A stretch of 8,793 nucleotides of DNA from an uncultured Clostridia bacterium (GTDB taxonomy: Bacteria > Bacillota > Dehalobacteriia > UBA4068 > JAAVYR01): the NCBI GenBank assembly GCA_946562005.1, contig CAMNVD010000041.1:1-8793 (forward strand). Direction: 5' to 3'. Within the stretch, counting starts at the first letter, position 1. The number at the start of each line of letters is the position of its first letter. A program made the position numbers and the translations under genes. Under the pieces are notes generated by a model. That model worked only from the letters and a program-made list of their open reading frames with translations. It searched no databases and was not told the DNA's origin. Shown one piece after another: positions 1 through 5,596 of this stretch.

Positions 1-1674
1 GGGGGTATAGTCCACTGGTACTTGCCCGGAGTTGCGGGCTTTGCTGTAAAAGCCTGCAAGATTTGCTGCAAAGAGAAGTGTTGCTTCAGGGATTTCTGGG
101 GTATGGTCAGGATTTTTGATAATCACGTGGCTGCCGGGGATATCCTTGGTGTGGAGCCAGATGTCATCTTTCCTGGCCGTTTTTAAGGTTAGTTGATCAT
201 TTTGTTTATTGTTTCTGCCTACCAGCACTTCATAGCCATCTGGTGAGGTAAACTTGCGAGGCGGCAAAAGGTCGTCTTGTTTTTTATTTGGTTGTTTGCC
301 TTTGGTAAATTTTGCTTTTAGATAACCTTCTTGTTGTAGTTCCTCCTTGACTGCGGCTATTTCTTCCAGGGTTTCACATTGGGCGAGCATGGTGTAGGCG
401 CTATTTAAGTACTCCAGTTCGCTTTGGTTTTGTTCTACTTGCTGTTTCAGTTGTTGTTGGGAGATTTTTGCCTTATTATATTTTTTGAAATAATAACGGC
501 TGTTTTCTGCTGGAGTAAGGTCAGGTTGCAGGGTAATGATGATATTTTCATTTTCCCGGTAAAAGCTAGGTAGGGTGATTTCTGTCATACCTTTTTCTAT
601 TTGGTAGATATAGGCAGTGATGAGTTCCCCTTTTTCTTTATGCAATTCGCCTGCGCAAGCGTCGGTTAAATCTTTTTTTTGGATTTGCAGTTTTTTATCT
701 ACCCGCATAATGTGGGACTCTATTACCTTTAGCAGTTCTCGTTTTCGCCCGGAGAGAATATCTGCTTGTTCTTTTTGAGAAAAAAAGTTATCTAATAATT
801 CGTTGATGTCCGCTGATTTTTCTATCGTGTAGTTGTTGTTTTCTACTAGAATATCCGGGTGGTAAACGGTATAGTCCCAACCTTCTTTTTCTTTATCTCG
901 AACTAAAATTGGCAAGAGAGTTCCTTGGCTTTTGGCTGTGAATAGTTGGTTAAGCTGTTGCCAAATTTTTCCATATTCATAAGTACCCATTTCATCAATT
1001 GTAGTGTTTTCTGAAAGATTGCATTGGTCTAAAATCAGTTTAGCGGTGAGCGGTGAGACGCCGGCAATGGTCTGATAAAGGATTTTATAGATGGGCATTT
1101 CAAGGTTTTGTGCTAGGCAGAGCTGTTGCAAATCTTCTTCTGTCAGATTGGATAGCGGCGTTTTGTTTTGCTGGGGCGGTAAGGCGTAGGCAAGGCCAGG
1201 TAACACTTCTCTTAGCCGTGAGGTCTGGTGGGATACTCGTTTTAGGCTGTCAATAATGCTGTTTGTTTCGGTGTTAACGAAAATCAGGTTGCTGTGTTTA
1301 CCCATGATTTCCAGATAAAGGGATAATTGCAACGGGTCGCCAATTTCGCTGGTGGCGGAAAAAGTGATTTCCACTAAGCGGTCTGCGCCCATTTGACGGA
1401 AGTCTTTGATGCGGCTACCTTCTAAATATTTACGGAGCAACATACAAAACATAGCAGGGTGAGCTGGGTTTTCGTAGGTTGCAGTGGTTAGATGGAGGCG
1501 GCAGCTTTGTGGGTGGCAAGAGAGCAAAAGTTGTTGTTTGCCTTTTGCCTGATGATGTAGTTTTAAGAGAACGGTATGTTTATCGGGCTGAAAAACTTTC
1601 ATTACCCTTGCACCGGTTAAAGTTTGGTGTAGTGTCTCTGCAATGTTACTTGTTACTAGACTATCAAAAGCCAT
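1..1674 (-). CDS. rqcH: RqcH (Rqc2/NEMF/NFACT family) ribosome quality control protein, 3' end cut by window edge
   Basis: The minus strand is open from an ATG at 1674 to the window edge: 558 codons without a stop, ending in the family motif VPVDYT, so only about the last 30 residues are missing. The NFACT-N domain has the hallmark Asp98-Arg99 pair (GADRL) and MGKHSN at 124-129. A helix-hairpin-helix segment follows (IAGVSP, 203-208), then two coiled-coil stretches at roughly 290-350 and 392-455. The NFACT-R domain starts near 475 and includes DDIWLHTKDIPGSHV from 503. In the family, RqcH binds peptidyl-tRNA on obstructed 50S subunits and recruits tRNA-Ala to add C-terminal alanine tails that mark nascent chains for proteolysis; older annotations call it a fibronectin-binding protein. 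GGAGGTGG at 1683-1690 (minus strand), 8 nt before the ATG, supports the start. It is divergent from the yicC operon. Confidence 0.96.
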   Translation of the reverse strand, partial: MAFDSLVTSNIAETLHQTLTGARVMKVFQPDKHTVLLKLHHQAKGKQQLLLSCHPQSCRLHLTTATYENPAHPAMFCMLLRKYLEGSRIKDFRQMGADRLVEITFSATSEIGDPLQLSLYLEIMGKHSNLIFVNTETNSIIDSLKRVSHQTSRLREVLPGLAYALPPQQNKTPLSNLTEEDLQQLCLAQNLEMPIYKILYQTIAGVSPLTAKLILDQCNLSENTTIDEMGTYEYGKIWQQLNQLFTAKSQGTLLPILVRDKEKEGWDYTVYHPDILVENNNYTIEKSADINELLDNFFSQKEQADILSGRKRELLKVIESHIMRVDKKLQIQKKDLTDACAGELHKEKGELITAYIYQIEKGMTEITLPSFYRENENIIITLQPDLTPAENSRYYFKKYNKAKISQQQLKQQVEQNQSELEYLNSAYTMLAQCETLEEIAAVKEELQQEGYLKAKFTKGKQPNKKQDDLLPPRKFTSPDGYEVLVGRNNKQNDQLTLKTARKDDIWLHTKDIPGSHVIIKNPDHTPEIPEATLLFAANLAGFYSKARNSGQVPVDYTP

Positions 1675-1710
1675 GTGTTCTGCCACCTCCAGGAGCAATG
1701 TTTGTTATTT

Positions 1711-1719
1711 AGTATAGCA
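1711..1719 (-). promoter_or_regulatory. Extended -10 promoter for rqcH
   Basis: On the minus strand 1719-1711 reads TGCTATACT, an extended -10 element (TGn plus TATACT, 5/6 to TATAAT). No convincing -35 hexamer lies 16-18 nt upstream, as expected for extended -10 promoters. The start point would be near 1704, giving a leader of about 30 nt that contains the rqcH ribosome binding site. Assigned by eye only. Confidence 0.5.
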
Positions 1720-1723
1720 TATT

Positions 1724-1751
1724 TTAACACCAAAATAAAATTTTTTATACT
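1724..1751 (+). promoter_or_regulatory. Sigma-A-type promoter for the yicC-coaBC operon
   Basis: TTAACA at 1724-1729 (5/6 to TTGACA) is followed after 16 nt by TATACT at 1746-1751 (5/6 to TATAAT). The implied start is near 1758, leaving about 128 nt of leader before yicC. It is the best vegetative promoter match I found before the six-gene operon. Its -35 falls inside the region that RNA polymerase would cover on the divergent rqcH promoter. Confidence 0.6.
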
Positions 1752-1885
1752 ATGTAATTGGTTTTTAAGGAATTAGAGAAAAAAGATTATTTCTTTAGTG
1801 TAAGCAGGATTTTTTCCGGAATAAGCGAATTTTTTGAGTACGAATATTAAGTCAAAGGACGTTTTTAAGAAAGGAGGTCTTACGG
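1752..1885 (+). other. AT-rich untranslated leader of the yicC operon
   Basis: This stretch between the inferred promoter and the yicC start is AT-rich and has no open frame with a ribosome binding site. It contains an 8-base palindrome TTCCGGAA (1814-1821) and T-runs on both sides of it. I find no riboswitch-like fold, no terminator and no sequence able to pair with the yicC Shine-Dalgarno. Its function, if any beyond leader, is unknown. Confidence 0.4.
1872..1877 (+). promoter_or_regulatory. Ribosome binding site that selects the TTG start of yicC
   Basis: AGGAGG lies 8 nt before TTG 1886, the ideal distance. The nearest in-frame ATG (1898) is 20 nt away and would remove the first residues of the conserved SMTGYG N-terminus. 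This makes TTG the start. Confidence 0.85.
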
Positions 1886-2791
1886 TTGGTCTGTAGCATG
1901 ACCGGTTATGGCAGCGGTGTGTGCAGCTTTGATTCTCAGAAAATCACAGTAGAAATCAGAGGCGTAAATCATCGTTTTTTAGAGGTAACCACTCATATGC
2001 CTCGTGCTTTGCAGCCTTTGGAAGAATATCTGAAAAAAAACCTTCGTGAAAAAATAAAGCGAGGGAAAATAGATATTTTTATCACATTTGAAGAAAAATG
2101 TGCTGGTAACCCTATAATTAAGGTTGACAAAGACCTGGGTTTGTCGTATTATAATTCACTGGTAGCACTTGCTGAAGTTTGCGGACTGATGCCGCCCGAA
2201 GATATTTGGCAGGTGGCTTCTTTTCCCGGTGTGATTAACCAAGAAAAATCTGAGTTGGATTTAAATTATCTTTGGAGTTATGGTTTATTTCCGGCTTTTA
2301 AAGATGCGCTATCTGCGATGGTTTCTATGCGCAAGGCAGAAGGTATTCATTTAGCAGCGGATATCCGACAGAAATTAGAAGAGATTGCCGGCGCTGTAAA
2401 AAGAATAGAAACAGAAGCACCTAATGTTGTGCGTAGTTATCAGGAGCGCCTACAGGCACGCATTCATATGCTGTTGGAACAATTTGACTTAGGCGCAGTC
2501 GCTATCGATGAGGCGCGGGTCGCTACTGAAGTGGCGGTCTTTGCTGATAAGTGCGCCATTGATGAAGAAATTATCAGGCTTTATAGTCACATCAAACAGT
2601 TTGATGGAGCGCTCGTTTCTGGAGACGGTGGCGAGGCCATCGGTCGGAAATTAGATTTTATTTTACAGGAAATGAATCGGGAAATAAATACTATCGGTTC
2701 CAAAACGAATTCTCTTGTCATTAGCGAATTGGTTATTGAAATAAAGAGTGAATTAGAAAAAGTAAGGGAACAAATACAAAATATTGAATGA
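1886..2791 (+). CDS. yicC: YicC/YloC family endoribonuclease
   Basis: This 301-residue protein is close to the usual family length of about 290. Its N-terminus MVCSMTGYG matches the family signature (M-x-x-SMTG-[FY]-G), and GVNHRFLEV (26-34) is the conserved motif of the YicC N-terminal domain. The C-terminal DUF1732 region carries the family core: DKCAIDEEIIRLYSHIKQF at 221-239 and GRKLDFILQEMNREINTIG from 253. Its clustered acidic residues and His235 are likely metal or catalytic site residues. E. coli YicC and B. subtilis YloC have been reported as endoribonucleases acting in RNA turnover; the targets here are unknown. It is the first gene of the operon, starts at TTG, and its stop lies 22 nt before mihF. 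The B. subtilis equivalent (yloC) also precedes remA-gmk-rpoZ-coaBC. Confidence 0.95.
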   Translation: MVCSMTGYGSGVCSFDSQKITVEIRGVNHRFLEVTTHMPRALQPLEEYLKKNLREKIKRGKIDIFITFEEKCAGNPIIKVDKDLGLSYYNSLVALAEVCGLMPPEDIWQVASFPGVINQEKSELDLNYLWSYGLFPAFKDALSAMVSMRKAEGIHLAADIRQKLEEIAGAVKRIETEAPNVVRSYQERLQARIHMLLEQFDLGAVAIDEARVATEVAVFADKCAIDEEIIRLYSHIKQFDGALVSGDGGEAIGRKLDFILQEMNREINTIGSKTNSLVISELVIEIKSELEKVREQIQNIE

Positions 2792-2798
2792 TTTGATT

Positions 2799-2805
2799 AG
2801 GGGGA
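2799..2805 (+). promoter_or_regulatory. Ribosome binding site that sets the mihF start
   Basis: AGGGGGA ends 8 nt before ATG 2814. A longer in-frame opening from TTG 2784 would overlap the end of yicC, lacks a ribosome binding site and would add ten residues not seen in the family, so 2814 is chosen. Confidence 0.8.
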
Positions 2806-2813
2806 CTAACAAA

Positions 2814-3122
2814 ATGGCAATTCCAAAATTAACAGCAGATGAAAGAGCAAAAGCATTACAAAAAGCACAACAAATCCGCAGCCAGAGAATGGAAGCAAGA
2901 AAAGCTTTGAAGGCTGGGAAATTAACATTAAAAGAAGTATTAGACAGCACTGATAATGAAGTATACGCAAAAATGAGAGTAAAATATTTATTAGAATCCT
3001 TGCCACAAGTAGGGAAAATCACTACACAAAAAATCATGGAAGAAATCGGCATTGATGAAGCACGCCGCGTTCAGGGTTTGGGAAAACGCCAAGTTGCACA
3101 ATTATTAGAAAAATTATCTTAA
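2814..3122 (+). CDS. mihF: Integration host factor, actinobacterial type (mIHF)
   Basis: The 102-residue basic protein matches mIHF/sIHF of Mycobacterium and Streptomyces along its length. The N-terminus MAIPKLTADERAKAL corresponds to the Streptomyces pattern MALPPLTPEQRAAAL. An Arg/Lys-rich helix covers about 15-38. The DNA-binding helix-two-turn-helix core spans about 53-80, including LLESLPQVGKITTQKIME, and is followed by the basic RRVQGLGKRQ (84-93). Family members bind DNA with little sequence specificity, bend it and organise the nucleoid; they are unrelated to the IhfA/IhfB heterodimer of Proteobacteria. In M. tuberculosis, mihF directly precedes gmk-rpoZ-dfp; here yicC lies 22 nt upstream and remA 29 nt downstream. 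Codons are strikingly A-rich and uniform (GCA, AAA, GAA, TTA), unlike the neighbours, which suggests high expression. Confidence 0.93.
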   Translation: MAIPKLTADERAKALQKAQQIRSQRMEARKALKAGKLTLKEVLDSTDNEVYAKMRVKYLLESLPQVGKITTQKIMEEIGIDEARRVQGLGKRQVAQLLEKLS

Positions 3123-3151
3123 AATATGGGCAGAAAATATAGGAGTGTAAC

Positions 3152-3442
3152 GTGCTTATGATGAATAAATTGATAAATATTGGATTTGGAAATATTGTTT
3201 CAGCGAATAGAGTGATTGCCATCATAAGTCCGGAATCCTCTCCTATCAAAAGAATGATTCAAGAGGCCCGGGAGAAGGGACTTTTAATCGATGCTACCTA
3301 TGGCAGAAGAACTCGTGCAGTGTTGGTGACAGACAGCGGTCATGTGGTTCTTTCTCCCGTACAGCCAGAAACCATTGCGCACCGGTTTATTGATGTCAAT
3401 AAATCGGATAGTTGTATGGGTGAAGAAGGCATGGGGGAATAA
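3152..3442 (+). CDS. remA: RemA (DUF370) DNA-binding regulator
   Basis: The protein matches B. subtilis RemA nearly end to end: LINIGFGNI, SANR, SPES, PIKRMI, LIDATYGRRTRAV and VQPET all appear in order. The conserved Arg residues of SANR (20) and YGRRTRAV (52, 53, 55) belong to positions tied to DNA binding in the family. In B. subtilis RemA activates biofilm-matrix and osmoprotection genes and forms ring-like oligomers that contact DNA. The start is uncertain. AGGAG (3141-3145) is 6 nt from GTG 3152, 12 from ATG 3158 and 15 from ATG 3161; the GTG (96 residues) has the best spacing, while MNKLINIGFG from 3161 looks most like known N-termini. The tail after QPETIAHRF (DVNKSDSCMGEEGMGE) is acidic and variable, as in relatives. 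Only one base separates its stop from gmk. Confidence 0.95.
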   Translation: MLMMNKLINIGFGNIVSANRVIAIISPESSPIKRMIQEAREKGLLIDATYGRRTRAVLVTDSGHVVLSPVQPETIAHRFIDVNKSDSCMGEEGMGE

Positions 3443-3443
3443 G

Positions 3444-4025
3444 ATGAATAAAGGATTATTGGTGGTTGTTTCCGGGCCTTCTGGGGTAGGAAAGGGAACC
3501 ATCTGCAATGCCCTCAGAAGCCAATATGAAGACTTGGTGTACTCTGTATCTGCTACTACTCGTCTTATGCGAGAAGGTGAAGTAGAAGGTGTTAACTATT
3601 TCTTTCTCAGTAAAGAGGATTTTCAAGAGAAGATAGCGGATGGCGCTTTTCTGGAGTGGGCGGAAGTCTATGGTAATTTTTACGGTACGCCGAAATGGGT
3701 CATTGACGCTGAGCTTACAGCTGGTAACAATGTGTTGTTAGAGATTGATATGCAAGGCGCTCTCCAGGTAAAAAAAGCATACCCTGAAAGTGTGCTGGTA
3801 TTTATCCTGCCGCCTTCTGAAGAAGAACTGGCGAAACGGTTATCCGGGCGTGGAACGGACTCTGCGGAAGTGATTGCAAAAAGACTTGCTTGTTGGCAGC
3901 AGGAAAAAGCTATGCTAAAACATTATGATTATGCTGTAGTTAATGATACTGTAGCGCAAGCAGTGGAAAAAATATCTCGTATTATTACTGCAGAAGAATG
4001 CAGTGTGAAAAGAATGGAAAACTAG
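3444..4025 (+). CDS. gmk: Guanylate kinase
   Basis: A 193-residue enzyme of standard length that converts GMP and ATP to GDP and ADP in the cytoplasm. It has the P-loop GPSGVGKGT (11-19), the GMP-binding SVSATTR (34-40), GVNYFF (49-54), FLEWAEVYGNFYGT (69-82), the Walker-B-like LLEIDMQGA (98-106), the lid segment KRLSGRGTDS (131-140) and the base-proximal NDT (167-169). The usual Pro before Arg43 is Met (TTRLMREGE, commonly TTR-x-PR-x-GE); the Arg itself is kept, so activity is expected. The start is ATG 3444, two bases after the last base of the remA stop, with GGGGGA at 3433-3438. An open frame reaches further upstream to 3342 but runs through remA and lacks family sequence. Confidence 0.98.
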   Translation: MNKGLLVVVSGPSGVGKGTICNALRSQYEDLVYSVSATTRLMREGEVEGVNYFFLSKEDFQEKIADGAFLEWAEVYGNFYGTPKWVIDAELTAGNNVLLEIDMQGALQVKKAYPESVLVFILPPSEEELAKRLSGRGTDSAEVIAKRLACWQQEKAMLKHYDYAVVNDTVAQAVEKISRIITAEECSVKRMEN

Positions 4026-4039
4026 AAAGGGTGATACGC

Positions 4040-4246
4040 GTGAATAAACCTTTGTTGGATACATTGTTACCGAAGGTAGATGCAAAATACACCTTGATTA
4101 CCATTGCAGCAAAAAGAGCAAGACAAATTACAGATGAACAATCTGAAGAGTTAAAATCTGGAAAGATTAACCCGGTATCCCGGGCATTGCATGAAATTGC
4201 CGATGGGGAGATTATCTGGGAAAGAAGAGGGTCCGGTATAAAATAG
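4040..4246 (+). CDS. rpoZ: DNA-directed RNA polymerase omega subunit
   Basis: This 68-residue protein has the omega signature: N-terminal KPLLDTLLPKVDAKYTLI, then AAKRARQI (23-30) and NPVSRALHEIADGEI (44-58). Omega folds around the beta-prime C-terminus and helps assemble and stabilise RNA polymerase. The GTG start at 4040 is preceded by AAAGGGTGAT (4026-4035); an in-frame ATG at 3998 would overlap gmk and add 14 residues absent from the family. The gmk-rpoZ-coaBC linkage is conserved in both Bacillota and Actinobacteria, which supports the call for so short a protein. Confidence 0.95.
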   Translation: MNKPLLDTLLPKVDAKYTLITIAAKRARQITDEQSEELKSGKINPVSRALHEIADGEIIWERRGSGIK

Positions 4247-4260
4247 GAGAGTCTTGTTTT

Positions 4261-5487
4261 ATGGAAACGATGATGCAATTTAGAGGAAAAAAGATTACCG
4301 TCGGTATCACCGGCGGTATTGCTGCATATAAGGCAGCCGACCTAGTAAGCTGGCTCTACCAGCAGGGCGCAGAAGTACAGGTGATAATGACCAAAGGTGC
4401 CCAGGAATTTATCAGTCCCTTGCTGCTCCATAGTCTTTCTGGGCAAGTAGTCATCACTGATATGTTTGCTAATGACGATAAACTTCATATTCCTCATATT
4501 TATGGGGTGGACGGCGCAGACCTGCTGGTGATTGCACCGGCTACTGCTAATATTATGGCCAAAGCGGCCCATGGTATTGCTGATGATGTATTGTCTGCTG
4601 CGATTCTTGCTGCTACTTGTCCTATTCTCTTCGTGCCAGCGATGAATTTCCATATGTATGAAAATATTGCAACCCAGGAAAATATGGAGGTTTTACGGCG
4701 GCGGGGATACCATGTGTTGGAAGCGGAAGAGGGCCGGATGGCTTGCGGTACCGTGGGAAAAGGCCGTTTTCCTGAGGCGGCAGTGCTGAGAGGGGCTGTC
4801 TGTCAGATGTTTTTTTCCCAGCAGGATTTGGCAGGAAAAAAGATATTGATTACGGCAGGGCCAACCAGAGAAAATATCGACCCAGTACGGTATCTGTCTA
4901 ATTATTCCAGCGGGAAGATGGGGTATGCTTTGGCTGCTGCTGCAAAAAATAGAGGGGCAGATGTGACGCTGGTCACCGGTCCGGTGAATTTGCTGCCGCC
5001 TCAAGGGGTAACGATGGTGCCGGTGGTAACGGCAGTAGAGATGTACGAGGCAGCTTTATCCAGATATGCGGAAATGGATATTGTGGTGAAAGCCGCAGCT
5101 GTGGCAGATTATCGGGTAGAGGCTGTAGCAACGCAAAAGATAAAGAAGCAAGGTGAAACCAAAGATAGCATACAGTTAAATTTGGTGACCAATCCTGATA
5201 TATTGCGGGCTTTGGGCGAGGCCAAGGGACAGCAATATCTGGTGGGGTTTGCAGCAGAAACGGAAAATCTTTTGGACAATGCAAAGAAAAAACTTCTGGA
5301 TAAAAAGGCAGATATGATTATCGCCAATGATGTATCACAGCCGGAAGCTGGTTTTAATGTGGATACTAATGCAGTGACATTGATAACCAAAGATGATATG
5401 TTAACACTGCCTAGCATGGATAAAAAAGCCTTAGCCGAAAAAATTTGGGATAACGTTATCATAGAAATACAGAAAAAGAGCAAATAA
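4261..5487 (+). CDS. coaBC: Bifunctional phosphopantothenoylcysteine decarboxylase / phosphopantothenate-cysteine ligase
   Basis: A complete 408-residue CoaBC (Dfp), catalysing two successive steps of coenzyme A synthesis: ligation of cysteine to 4'-phosphopantothenate, then FMN-dependent decarboxylation to 4'-phosphopantetheine. The N-terminal CoaC half (about 10-185) shows GITGGIAAYK (15-24), the active-site His79, PAMN (126-129) with the substrate-binding Asn129, and ACG (161-163) with the catalytic Cys162. The CoaB half (about 190-405) shows TAGPTRENIDPVR (198-210), SNYSSGKMG (213-221) with Asn214, AAVADY (279-284) and KIKK (293-296) carrying the conserved lysine. The start is ATG 4261 after AGGAGA (4245-4250), which overlaps the rpoZ stop; ATGs at 4270 and 4273 are alternatives. 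It is the last gene of the operon. Confidence 0.97.
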   Translation: METMMQFRGKKITVGITGGIAAYKAADLVSWLYQQGAEVQVIMTKGAQEFISPLLLHSLSGQVVITDMFANDDKLHIPHIYGVDGADLLVIAPATANIMAKAAHGIADDVLSAAILAATCPILFVPAMNFHMYENIATQENMEVLRRRGYHVLEAEEGRMACGTVGKGRFPEAAVLRGAVCQMFFSQQDLAGKKILITAGPTRENIDPVRYLSNYSSGKMGYALAAAAKNRGADVTLVTGPVNLLPPQGVTMVPVVTAVEMYEAALSRYAEMDIVVKAAAVADYRVEAVATQKIKKQGETKDSIQLNLVTNPDILRALGEAKGQQYLVGFAAETENLLDNAKKKLLDKKADMIIANDVSQPEAGFNVDTNAVTLITKDDMLTLPSMDKKALAEKIWDNVIIEIQKKSK

Positions 5488-5510
5488 AATAATTTGCTCT
5501 TTTCTTTTTT
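5474..5510 (+). terminator. Intrinsic terminator overlapping the end of coaBC
   Basis: The perfect 12-bp stem AAAAGAGCAAAT (5474-5485) / ATTTGCTCTTTT (5492-5503) has a 6-nt loop and is followed by a T-rich tract (5500-5510, one C). The left arm is coding: it contains the last coaBC codons and the first base of the TAA stop, whose other two bases are in the loop. Confidence 0.85.
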
Positions 5511-5512
5511 TG

Positions 5513-5541
5513 CTTACAGCAGGATAAAAATGTGATAAAAT
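5513..5541 (+). promoter_or_regulatory. Promoter for the M24 peptidase gene
   Basis: CTTACA (5513-5518, 4/6 to TTGACA), a 17-nt spacer, then TAAAAT (5536-5541, 5/6 to TATAAT) preceded by TGA, which makes an extended -10. A perfect TATAAT at 5545-5550 is a second candidate but has no good -35. Either would start transcription just after the coaBC terminator. Confidence 0.6.
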
Positions 5542-5596
5542 AACTATAATTTAATGGAGAATGGGTAGATGTTACCAGGAAAGAGGGGATGATGGC

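Noticed and set aside
1053..1256. Plus-strand open frame of 67 codons
   Set aside because: Lies wholly inside rqcH on the opposite strand, has no ribosome binding site and no recognisable protein pattern.
1..1674. Apparent lack of an rqcH stop codon, suggesting a broken gene
   Set aside because: The frame is open over all 558 codons and ends in the conserved VPVDYT motif at the window edge, so it is cut by the window and not damaged.
1479..1712. Plus-strand open frame of 77 codons over the rqcH start
   Set aside because: Antisense to rqcH codons and its promoter; no ribosome binding site; composition is that of a shadow frame.
3342..3443. Upstream extension of gmk in frame
   Set aside because: Runs through the remA coding sequence; the guanylate kinase family begins at the segment starting at 3444, which also has a purine-rich site before it.
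3998..4039. ATG 3998 as the start of rpoZ
   Set aside because: Overlaps gmk and adds 14 residues not found in omega proteins; GTG 4040 has a better ribosome binding site.
4342..5483. Several minus-strand open frames of about 100 codons opposite coaBC
   Set aside because: coaBC is complete with all catalytic motifs on the plus strand; the antisense frames lack start context and any family resemblance.
5561..5596. ATG 5561 as the start of the M24 peptidase
   Set aside because: Its only upstream purine run is directly adjacent, and the added residues do not fit the family; ATG 5597 is well placed.
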